Below are positions 1 through 4,850 of a DNA stretch of 5,441 bases, piece by piece (the stretch's first letter is position 1; each line of letters begins with the position of its first letter). Origin of the DNA: an uncultured Clostridia bacterium (GTDB lineage: Bacteria; Bacillota; Clostridia; Peptostreptococcales; Anaerovoracaceae). The position numbers and the translations under genes were made by a program. Location of the stretch: contig CALDNM010000077.1 in NCBI GenBank assembly GCA_937915045.1, forward strand, positions 1 through 5,441. The letters are read 5' to 3'. The notes beneath the pieces were generated by a model. That model ran no database searches. It was not told the origin of the DNA and saw only the letters and a list, made by a program, of their open reading frames with translations.

Positions 1-83
1 CTACACTATGAAATTTTCAAGGTTCTGTTGGTTTTTCAACACCTTCACGGTGTTTTAACCACACACGTTTTCTGCAACGTGCT
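1..83 (-). other. Putative rRNA operon leader, 5' part (partial, runs off left edge)
   Basis: Read on the minus strand from about position 82, this stretch has no convincing coding frame but is structured. A 6-bp hairpin CACGTT/AACGTG lies at 64-81, right at the predicted transcript start. A second hairpin AACACC/GGTGTT lies at 38-54, enclosed by a GGTT/AACC pairing. At about 12-30 the transcript reads AGAACCTTGAAAATTTCAT. That resembles the boxA-like TTCTTTGAAAACT motif found in Firmicute 16S leaders and 16S-23S spacers, which is established knowledge of those operons. The call rests on this motif plus the strong promoter just upstream. No mature rRNA sequence is inside the window, so the rRNA identity is inferred. 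An untranslated leader of another gene is the main alternative. Confidence 0.45.
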
Positions 84-88
84 TTATT

Positions 89-148
89 ATAATAACTCAT
101 CACCCCCTCCCTGTCAACAACTATTTAGATATAATCTTAGTTTTTTTC
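89..148 (-). promoter_or_regulatory. Strong leftward sigma-A promoter with UP-like A/T tract
   Basis: On the minus strand the -35 is a perfect TTGACA (112-117). After a 17-bp spacer comes TATTAT (89-94), a 5/6 match to the -10 consensus. An overlapping perfect TATAAT (86-91) would need a 20-bp spacer and is less likely. Upstream of the -35, positions about 118-148 are A/T-rich with a GAAAAAAAC tract on the minus strand, as expected of an UP element bound by the RNA polymerase alpha C-terminal domain. Initiation is predicted near 82-83. This architecture suits an rRNA promoter. The spacer is G-rich (GGGAGGGGG), which is unusual. Confidence 0.7.
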
Positions 149-161
149 ACTTTATCTGTAA

Positions 162-190
162 TTGCCATAAAAGAACGCTTGTTATATAAT
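162..190 (+). promoter_or_regulatory. Sigma-A promoter of the AI-2E family gene
   Basis: TTGCCA (162-167, 5/6 match to TTGACA) is followed by a 17-bp spacer and a perfect TATAAT (185-190). Initiation is predicted around 197-198, giving a 5' untranslated region of about 20 nt with a strong ribosome binding site just before the ATG at 218. It is divergent from the leftward promoter, with 44 bp of A/T-rich DNA between the two -35 boxes, so they could share regulatory protein binding. No operator dyad is obvious between them. Confidence 0.8.
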
Positions 191-204
191 GGTTGCAACA
201 TGTC

Positions 205-212
205 GGGGGAGG
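205..212 (+). promoter_or_regulatory. Ribosome binding site that fixes the start of the AI-2E family gene
   Basis: GGGGGAGG lies 5 nt before the ATG at 218. Two other in-frame starts are excluded or unlikely. The TTG at 179 lies upstream of the -10 box and would not be transcribed from this promoter. The ATG at 200 would be almost leaderless, with no ribosome binding site. Confidence 0.85.
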
Positions 213-217
213 CAAAA

Positions 218-1489
218 ATGAAAACAATAAAGGAATTCTTCAAAGATAAGAAAACTATGCGGTGGTCACTATACGTAGTGCTCACTATGTTCCTATTATA
301 TCTGACGCTCATAATCACCCGCAATCTTGGCGATGTCCTGAGCGCTATAGGTTCAGGCATAGGCGCGGTACTGACCGCGCTCGCTCCATTCTGGATCGGC
401 CTGGCGATAGCTTATCTTTTCAATCCATTTATAGAATTCCTCGAAAGGACCATTACTCGCAAGATAGTGAAGATATTCCCGGATACACCTCCGGATAAAC
501 TCGCCAAAAAGACACGTCGCAGAAAACTGCTCGCTGTGTTCATAGCTTATCTGATCGTAATAGCTATAATCGTAGCGATCATATATGGTTTTGTCGCTCT
601 GATACTCGGACAGCTCGTAGTGACAAGTTTCCCAAAGATGATAAACAGTCTGATGGATATCGTGACGAATTACCAGAATACTATCCGGGACTGGGCCGCA
701 AATATGCCATCCGGAGCCATGTCGGACAAAGTTTCAGCTTTCGTCGACAAGTTATTTGGATGGGTCGCGAACAGTTTCAATGCTGCATCGGTCGCGTCTA
801 CAGTCAAAGGTGTCGGCGGTACGATCGTGAATCTCGTCATAGGTCTCATCATGAGTATATATCTTTCATATGATAAGAAGACTATGATCGGCCTATGGAA
901 CAAGATCCTCGGCCGTATCTGCACTTCTAAGCAGGCAAAATCCGTCAACGATACACTTAATGACGTGAACACAGTTCTCTCGACATTCCTTAGAGGAGTC
1001 CTTCTGGATGCCCTTATAGTCGCGATACTCTCTTCTGTGGGCCTTTCGATCATCGGTCTGCAATTTGCTGTATTCATTGGTATATTTGCCGGTATATGCA
1101 ATATCATACCGTACTTCGGTCCTATCCTGGGAATGATACCTGCTTTCATCGTAGGGCTCCTTACGCAGGACGTATGGCATGGTCTGATAGCTGTTGTAGT
1201 ACTGCTTATCATACAGCAGGTCGACGGCAATATCATCTATCCTAAAGTTGTCGGCTCCAACACCGGGCTGCATCCGCTGCTTGTACTCCTGGCTGTGTTC
1301 ATGGCAGGAAAGTTCGGCGGGCTTCTCGCGATGGTGCTTGCTGTTCCTGTCGTAGGTATACTGAAACTCTTCTTTGAAAAATGGGTCGCGTGGTCAGACA
1401 AAAAGAGCGCGGCCAAAGAAGCGTTCGCAGGACTTCCTCCTGAGGAAGACCTGACTGACGGGTCTGAAGACAAAGACAAGCGCAAATAA
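218..1489 (+). CDS. AI-2E family (PerM/TqsA/YdbI-like) integral membrane protein
   Basis: A 423-residue polytopic membrane protein of the AI-2E transporter family (Pfam AI-2E_transport). Family members include TqsA, linked to autoinducer-2 export, and Na+/H+ antiporters, so the substrate cannot be named from sequence. A basic N-terminus (about 1-15) precedes hydrophobic segments at roughly 15-33, 48-75, 104-130, 198-218, 261-283, 284-315, 320-342 and 352-383. That is about eight, typical of the family. The large soluble stretch at about 135-197, between the third and fourth segments, is also typical. The best family marks are NIIPYFGPILGMIPA (295-309) and DGNIIYPKVVG (336-346), followed by the hydrophobic GLHPLLVLLAVFMAG run. 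The tail (about 392-423) is charged and probably cytoplasmic. The start at 218 is set by promoter and ribosome binding site. The gene appears monocistronic and ends at a terminator shared with rplQ. Family assignment is strong; function is uncertain. Confidence 0.9.
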   Translation: MKTIKEFFKDKKTMRWSLYVVLTMFLLYLTLIITRNLGDVLSAIGSGIGAVLTALAPFWIGLAIAYLFNPFIEFLERTITRKIVKIFPDTPPDKLAKKTRRRKLLAVFIAYLIVIAIIVAIIYGFVALILGQLVVTSFPKMINSLMDIVTNYQNTIRDWAANMPSGAMSDKVSAFVDKLFGWVANSFNAASVASTVKGVGGTIVNLVIGLIMSIYLSYDKKTMIGLWNKILGRICTSKQAKSVNDTLNDVNTVLSTFLRGVLLDALIVAILSSVGLSIIGLQFAVFIGIFAGICNIIPYFGPILGMIPAFIVGLLTQDVWHGLIAVVVLLIIQQVDGNIIYPKVVGSNTGLHPLLVLLAVFMAGKFGGLLAMVLAVPVVGILKLFFEKWVAWSDKKSAAKEAFAGLPPEEDLTDGSEDKDKRK

Positions 1490-1518
1490 CAGGCGCACTT
1501 ATATATTTCAGTGTAAAT

Positions 1519-1548
1519 AAAAACTGCATCTCAGAGATGCAGTTTTTT
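1519..1548. terminator. Bidirectional intrinsic terminator between convergent genes
   Basis: A perfect stem CTGCATCT/AGATGCAG (1524-1531 with 1535-1542) closes a 3-nt CAG loop. Five A residues precede it (1519-1523) and six T residues follow (1543-1548), extending the stem to 13 bp. Read on either strand it is a GC-containing hairpin followed by a U tract. It can therefore end both the rightward membrane protein transcript (30 bp past its stop) and the leftward ribosomal transcript (13 bp past the rplQ stop). Confidence 0.93.
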
Positions 1549-1560
1549 ATATCTGTGTTC

Positions 1561-1902
1561 TTAGACGAGTTCGAGGAATACTTCCTCTGCATTGTCGCCT
1601 TCCCTTGGTCCGAGCTTGAGGATCCTTGTATATCCTCCGTCTCTGTCTTCATATTTTGGCGCGATCTCGTCGAAAAGCTTGACTACGACATCTCTGTCGT
1701 AAACATACGCGAGAACCTGTCTCTTTGCGTGAAGATCTCCGCGCTTAGCGAGAGTGATCATCTTCTCCGCAGCTCTGCTGGCTTCTTTTGCTCTGTCTTT
1801 TGTAGTCGTGATCCTTTCTTCTCTGAGAAGATCAGTCACAAGATTTCTGAGCATAGCTTTTCTATGTGCCGAATCTCTGCCTAATTTCTTGTATCCTGGC
1901 AT
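1561..1902 (-). CDS. rplQ: Large ribosomal subunit protein L17 (bL17)
   Basis: A 113-residue protein beginning [17 protein letters not shown], the L17 N-terminal signature. It continues with the basic helical core [17 protein letters not shown] and the family C-terminus [22 protein letters not shown]17 is a bacterial-specific 50S protein near the polypeptide exit tunnel. A longer frame opens with GTG at 1911, but that codon lies inside the Shine-Dalgarno sequence. The ATG at 1902 sits 8 nt after AAAGGAG and matches the family N-terminus, so it is chosen. The gene is last in the cluster: 15 bp after rpoA, and 13 bp before the start of the terminator stem. No cobalt/energy-coupling-factor transporter genes follow it, unlike the arrangement in many Bacilli. 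Confidence 0.97.
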   Translation of the reverse strand: MPGYKKLGRDSAHRKAMLRNLVTDLLREERITTTKDRAKEASRAAEKMITLAKRGDLHAKRQVLAYVYDRDVVVKLFDEIAPKYEDRDGGYTRILKLGPREGDNAEEVFLELV

Positions 1903-1910
1903 GTCATTCA

Positions 1911-1917
1911 CTCCTTT
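1911..1917 (-). promoter_or_regulatory. Ribosome binding site that fixes the rplQ start
   Basis: On the minus strand AAAGGAG lies immediately after the rpoA TAG stop, with 8 nt before the ATG at 1902. The in-frame GTG at 1911 uses the last G of this site, so it cannot be a normal start. This decides against the 116-residue form. Confidence 0.85.
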
Positions 1918-2865
1918 CTAATCGTCAGTCTCTCTGAGTCCAAGTCCGAGCTCTTCAAGCTTCAGTTTGACTTCATCGAGCGATTTCTTTCCGAGGTTTC
2001 TGACTTTCATCATATCGTCCTCGGATTTATGTGTAAGTTCCTCAACGGTATTGATGGATGCTCTCTTGAGGCAGTTGAACGAACGAACTGAAAGTTCAAG
2101 TTCTTCAATTGTCATCTCAAGCGCTTTTTCCTTCTGGTCTTCTTCTTTTTCGACCATTATCTCCATACCTTCAGTGCTCTCAGTAAGCTGGATAAACAGG
2201 TTCAGATGTTCCTGCATTATCTTTGCTCCGATCGAGACACCTTCCTTAGGAGTGATGGAACCGTCAGTCCAAATCTCAAGTATGAGTTTATCATAGTCCG
2301 TTACCTGTCCTACTCTCGTATTCTCGACAGTGAAGTTCACCTTTCTGACAGGTGTATATATCGAGTCTACAGGAATAACAGCTATCGGTGTGCTCTCCGT
2401 CTTGTTCTGATCCGAAGAAACATATCCTCTGCCCTTGGCGATATTTATCTCCATGACGAGGGTCGCATTATCCTCAAGAGTCGCGATGTGCAGATCCGGG
2501 TTGAATATCTCAAGATCCGCATCTCCGATTATATCGGCCGCCGTGACTTCTTTAGGTCCTGCAGCATTTATTATGACACGCTTAGTTTCGTCAGTGCCGT
2601 TGAGTCTCAGAGCGAGCTTCTTGAGGTTCAGGATTATCTCCGTCACATCCTCCTTGCAGCCCGGTATAGTTGAGAACTCGTGAAGTATGCCATCGATCTT
2701 GATCGATGTCACAGCGGCACCCGGGAGAGAACTGAAAAGTATTCTCCTCAGAGTATTTCCCAGAGTTGTCCCGTATCCTCTTTCCAGAGGTTCTACGATA
2801 AACTTTCCGTAATTAGCGTCTTCATCCAATATGCATTCAATTGTAGGTTTTTCAATCTCTATCAT
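1918..2865 (-). CDS. rpoA: DNA-directed RNA polymerase subunit alpha
   Basis: A 315-residue alpha subunit, full length for Firmicutes. It forms the dimer that scaffolds beta and beta' assembly. The N-terminal domain (about 1-230) holds the dimer/assembly motif [17 protein letters not shown] (36-52). A charged linker (about 235-250, rich in E and K) leads to the C-terminal domain (about 251-311). There [12 protein letters not shown] keeps the DNA-contacting residues: R261 aligns with E. coli R265, and N264, C265, L266 and K267 with [15 protein letters not shown] (290-300) is the second helix-hairpin-helix element. UP-element recognition therefore looks intact, consistent with the A/T-rich tract upstream of the leftward promoter at 89-148. 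The start ATG follows AAGGAGG with 8 nt spacing. The gene is 33 bp after rpsD and 15 bp before rplQ. Confidence 0.98.
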   Translation of the reverse strand: MIEIEKPTIECILDEDANYGKFIVEPLERGYGTTLGNTLRRILFSSLPGAAVTSIKIDGILHEFSTIPGCKEDVTEIILNLKKLALRLNGTDETKRVIINAAGPKEVTAADIIGDADLEIFNPDLHIATLEDNATLVMEINIAKGRGYVSSDQNKTESTPIAVIPVDSIYTPVRKVNFTVENTRVGQVTDYDKLILEIWTDGSITPKEGVSIGAKIMQEHLNLFIQLTESTEGMEIMVEKEEDQKEKALEMTIEELELSVRSFNCLKRASINTVEELTHKSEDDMMKVRNLGKKSLDEVKLKLEELGLGLRETDD

Positions 2866-2898
2866 TAAAAAATCCTCCTTATCAGTATCTACCCCTTA

Positions 2899-3519
2899 TT
2901 ACTTGGAGTACAATTCAACGATCAGGTGCTCAGCAACAGGTGTATCGATGTCATCCCTTACAGGCAGGTTCAGTACCTTGCCCTCGAGTTTTTCGACATC
3001 CACAGTCATCCAAGAAGGTACTGTGATCGCCATGTCTTTGATCTCTTTGAATTTAGGTGAGCTCTGGCTCTTTTCCTTGACACTGATAACGTCTCCGGCT
3101 TTTACTGTATATGCCGGTATATCGACTTTCTTTCCGTTCACCTGGAAATGTCCGTGAGTAACGAGCTGTCTCGCTTCTTTTCTCGATGAAGCGAATCCAA
3201 GTCTGAACACTACATTGTCAAGTCTTGTTTCGAGCAGGATGAGCAGGTTATCACCGGCTCTGCCCTTCTGCCTTGTGGCCTTATCGAACAGATTCCTGAA
3301 CTGAGTTTCCTGAAGTCCATAAAACCTCTTTGCCTTCTGTTTCTCGCGGAACTGGATACCATACTCGGAATCCTTATGTCTGCCCTGTCCATGCTGCCCG
3401 GGAGGGAAATTCCTTTTTTCCAGTGCACATTTAGGGCTGTAGCATCTTTCGCCTTTTAAGAAAAGCTTGCATCCTTCTCTTCTGCATAATCTGCAATTAG
3501 CGTCTGTATATCTTGCCAT
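2899..3519 (-). CDS. rpsD: Small ribosomal subunit protein S4 (uS4), zinc-binding form
   Basis: A 206-residue primary 16S rRNA-binding protein that nucleates 30S assembly. The N-terminal region has four cysteines (C9, C12, C26, C31) spaced C-x2-C-x13-C-x4-C. This matches the zinc-binding C+ form known from Thermus S4, as opposed to the cysteine-free forms. [10 protein letters not shown] (38-47) is a conserved family segment. The S4 RNA-binding domain spans about 98-160 and includes [20 protein letters not shown] (111-130). The protein ends in VELYSK, typical of S4. AAAGGAGG precedes the start, and the gene is 22 bp after rpsK. Two tandem TAA codons end it. Its presence inside the alpha-type cluster differs from B. 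subtilis, where rpsD is separate. In E. coli, S4 is the repressor of this operon, acting upstream of rpsM. Confidence 0.98.
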   Translation of the reverse strand: MARYTDANCRLCRREGCKLFLKGERCYSPKCALEKRNFPPGQHGQGRHKDSEYGIQFREKQKAKRFYGLQETQFRNLFDKATRQKGRAGDNLLILLETRLDNVVFRLGFASSRKEARQLVTHGHFQVNGKKVDIPAYTVKAGDVISVKEKSQSSPKFKEIKDMAITVPSWMTVDVEKLEGKVLNLPVRDDIDTPVAEHLIVELYSK

Positions 3520-3541
3520 TATTATTTCTTCCTCCTTTCAG

Positions 3542-3940
3542 CTAGACTCTTCTTCTCTTTGGTGGCCTGCATCCGTTATGCGGTATAGGCGTGATATCCT
3601 TGATGAGAGTGATATCAAGACCTGCTGCCTGAAGCGCTCTTATAGCAGCTTCTCTGCCGGATCCCGGTCCCTTTACATAAACTTCTACGGTCTTGAGTCC
3701 GTGCTCCATAGCAGCTTTTGCCGCTTCTTCAGCAGCCATCTGAGCCGCGAAAGGAGTCGATTTTCTCGATCCTCTGAAGCCGAGCGAACCTGCGCTCGAC
3801 CATGATAAAGCGTTTCCGCTCATATCTGTAAGAGTAACAAGTGTGTTGTTGAAAGTAGACTGGATATGTGCCTGGCCTTTTTCAATATTCTTGCGCTCTT
3901 TTTTCTTTTTTCTTGTCTGTTTTTTAACAGCTTTAGCCAT
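3542..3940 (-). CDS. rpsK: Small ribosomal subunit protein S11 (uS11)
   Basis: A 132-residue 30S platform protein that contacts 16S rRNA near the mRNA exit and the E site. A lysine/arginine-rich N-terminal tail (about 4-18, with KKQTRKKKK) is followed by the S11 core: [15 protein letters not shown] (25-39), [14 protein letters not shown] (54-67) and [18 protein letters not shown] (88-104). The C-terminal signature is [12 protein letters not shown] (121-132). The HNG site (N122) corresponds to the asparagine that becomes isoaspartate in E. coli S11, so the same modification is possible here. The Shine-Dalgarno AAAGGAGG overlaps the TAA stop of rpsM, and the 15-bp gap suggests translational coupling. 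Length is normal. Confidence 0.98.
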   Translation of the reverse strand: MAKAVKKQTRKKKKERKNIEKGQAHIQSTFNNTLVTLTDMSGNALSWSSAGSLGFRGSRKSTPFAAQMAAEEAAKAAMEHGLKTVEVYVKGPGSGREAAIRALQAAGLDITLIKDITPIPHNGCRPPKRRRV

Positions 3941-3955
3941 ATTGCTCTACCTCCT

Positions 3956-4333
3956 TTACTCAACGACTTTCTTCGCGCGGCCTACAGTTTTCTTAGGCCC
4001 CTTGCGTGTTCTAGCGTTTGTCTTTGTTTTCTGTCCTCTTACAGGCAGTCCTCTTCTGTGTCTGATGCCTCTGTAGCATCCGATCTCCATAAGTCTCTTG
4101 ATGTTGAGAGATGTGTCTCTTCTGAGATCTCCCTCTACCATGTAATCAGCATCGATTATTTTTCTGATCTTACCCGCTTCATCTTCTGAGAGATCCTTTA
4201 CTCTTGTCGCTGGGTCAACGCCCGCGGCTTCGAGGATCTTCGCTGATGAAACTCTGCCAATTCCGTAGATGTAAGTCAAACCAATATCGATCCTTTTCTC
4301 TCTTGGTAAGTCCACTCCGGCTATTCGAGCCAT
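3956..4333 (-). CDS. rpsM: Small ribosomal subunit protein S13 (uS13)
   Basis: A 125-residue protein of the 30S head that contacts 16S rRNA, the inter-subunit bridge and P-site tRNA. It begins [21 protein letters not shown], the family start. The helix-two-turn-helix region includes [17 protein letters not shown] (23-39). The rRNA-binding segment [18 protein letters not shown] (86-103) and the basic tail [13 protein letters not shown] (105-117) complete the pattern. The tail is slightly longer than in E. coli. GGAGG lies 6 nt before the ATG. Unlike the other genes in the cluster it is preceded by 158 bp of non-coding DNA with repeats and hairpins, so its translation, and that of the coupled downstream genes, may be controlled separately from rpmJ. 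Confidence 0.98.
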   Translation of the reverse strand: MARIAGVDLPREKRIDIGLTYIYGIGRVSSAKILEAAGVDPATRVKDLSEDEAGKIRKIIDADYMVEGDLRRDTSLNIKRLMEIGCYRGIRHRRGLPVRGQKTKTNARTRKGPKKTVGRAKKVVE

Positions 4334-4376
4334 TTTGTTCCTCCTGTTCCCATCTTCCGTCGCTTATTCACTTTGT

Positions 4377-4396
4377 CCATTTCATTCTGAAACTGG
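4377..4396 (-). repeat. Dyad repeat copy B (proximal to rpsM)
   Basis: On the minus strand it reads CCAGTTTCAGAATGAAATGG. The arms CCA(G)TTTCA and TGAAATGG pair with one bulged G around a GAA loop. The core TTTCAGAATGAAATGGA is identical to copy A over 17 bases, and the centres are 38 bp apart. It could act as an RNA hairpin or as a DNA operator half of a pair. Confidence 0.8.
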
Positions 4397-4414
4397 AATA
4401 TATAATATTTCCAT

Positions 4415-4433
4415 CCATTTCATTCTGAAATGG
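4415..4433 (-). repeat. Dyad repeat copy A (distal from rpsM)
   Basis: On the minus strand it reads CCATTTCAGAATGAAATGG: a perfect 8-bp inverted repeat around GAA. It shares 17 identical bases with copy B (4376-4392 versus 4414-4430 on the plus strand). No U tract follows it, so it is not a standard intrinsic terminator. Confidence 0.8.
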
Positions 4434-4454
4434 GGACAAGTGCAGCAATATAAA

Positions 4455-4479
4455 CGGGATGTTCTTTGCCTCCCGGCAA
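4455..4479 (-). other. Competing hairpins just downstream of rpmJ
   Basis: On the minus strand TTGCC (4475-4479) pairs with GGCAA (4466-4470) around the tetraloop GGGA. The sequence CGGGA (4471-4475), which contains that loop, can instead pair with TCCCG (4455-4459). The two pairings share bases, so they are alternatives or at most a tight loop-loop contact. TTATATTG occurs on either side (4481-4488 and 4446-4453). The base pairing is visible; any switching role is inference. Confidence 0.4.
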
Positions 4480-4491
4480 TCAATATAACTT

Positions 4492-4605
4492 CTAACCCTG
4501 TCTCTGTTTGTGCTTTGGGTTCTCGCAAATGACCATTACTTTGCCTTTTCTTTTGATCACCTTGCACTTTTCACACATGGGTTTTACTGACGATCTTACT
4601 TTCAT
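4492..4605 (-). CDS. rpmJ: Large ribosomal subunit protein L36 (bL36), zinc-ribbon form
   Basis: A 37-residue protein beginning [20 protein letters not shown] and ending [11 protein letters not shown]. The zinc ribbon is complete: C11, C14, C27 and H32, the C+ form of L36. The ATG at 4605 lies 6 nt after GTGGAGG, and the stop is TAG. L36 is the smallest 50S protein and stabilises 23S rRNA structure. The gene lies 12 bp after infA, its usual neighbour. Its length is normal for the family. Confidence 0.97.
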   Translation of the reverse strand: MKVRSSVKPMCEKCKVIKRKGKVMVICENPKHKQRQG

Positions 4606-4617
4606 CTTAAACCTCCA

Positions 4618-4836
4618 CTATTTTTCTCTCCATGTGATCCTGCCGCGTGTCAGATCATAAGGTGATAATTCGACCTTGACCTTGTCACCCGGAAGTATCC
4701 TGATGAAGTTCATCCTTATTTTTCCGGATACATGTGCAAGCACTTCGTGTCCGGTTTCTAACTTTACAACAAACATTGCGTTCGGCTGTGCGTCTACAAC
4801 AACGCCCTCTGCTTCTATTACATCCTTCTTCGCCAT
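4618..4836 (-). CDS. infA: Translation initiation factor IF-1
   Basis: A 72-residue single OB-fold protein, the exact usual length. IF-1 binds the 30S A site during initiation and aids IF-2 and IF-3. Motifs in order: [16 protein letters not shown] (1-16), [20 protein letters not shown] (19-38), [15 protein letters not shown] (39-53) and [15 protein letters not shown] (56-70). The end, TWREK, varies slightly from the common TYR(F/Y)K. GAAAGG lies 8 nt before the ATG, directly after the map stop (gap 14 bp). The KOW-domain gene that stands between map and infA in B. subtilis and many Firmicutes is absent here. Confidence 0.98.
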   Translation of the reverse strand: MAKKDVIEAEGVVVDAQPNAMFVVKLETGHEVLAHVSGKIRMNFIRILPGDKVKVELSPYDLTRGRITWREK

Positions 4837-4850
4837 AAACTGTACCTTTC

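Larger units (their letters stand above)
4334..4491 (-). promoter_or_regulatory. 158-bp structured intergenic leader upstream of rpsM
   Basis: This is the only long gap in the minus-strand cluster. In transcript order it holds a TTGCC-GGGA-GGCAA hairpin (4466-4479) whose loop can alternatively pair with a downstream TCCCG (4455-4459). Next comes a perfect 8-bp hairpin (4415-4433), an AT-rich hairpin GGAAATAT-TAT-ATATTCC (4397-4412, with bases shared at its edges), and a near-copy of the 8-bp hairpin (4377-4396). Last is the rpsM ribosome binding site (GGAGG, 4340-4344). I found no -35/-10 pair with acceptable spacing, so a cis-acting RNA or operator role fits better than an internal promoter. 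E. coli S4 represses translation from a pseudoknot at the rpsM start. A similar role here is inferred from position only. Confidence 0.5.

Noticed and set aside
38..56. AACACC/GGTGTT hairpin plus TTTT as a rightward intrinsic terminator of a gene left of the window
   Set aside because: The stem is only 6 bp and the T tract only 4 long. The same hairpin fits better as part of the leftward leader with its adjacent boxA-like motif.
121..360. A 79-codon minus-strand frame over the intergenic region and the start of the membrane protein gene
   Set aside because: It overlaps the rightward promoter and a real coding region, and shows no family resemblance.
670..1236. A 188-codon open frame on the minus strand inside the AI-2E family gene
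   Set aside because: It is antisense to a well-supported gene, has no recognisable domain and no ribosome binding site, and its composition is that of a shadow frame.
4395..4412. TATTAT/TATATT in the rpmJ-rpsM gap as the -10 of an internal rpsM promoter
   Set aside because: No hexamer close to TTGACA lies 16-18 bp upstream on the minus strand. The AT-rich stretch is better read as a hairpin.
4368..4423. Short frames starting at the ATG in each dyad repeat (MKWMEILYIPVSE and MKWTK) as leader peptides
   Set aside because: Neither has a Shine-Dalgarno sequence upstream. The shared MKW start merely reflects the repeated DNA.
4382..4567. A 61-codon minus-strand frame across rpmJ and the gap
   Set aside because: It overlaps rpmJ in another frame, and rpmJ is unmistakable by its zinc ribbon and ribosome binding site.
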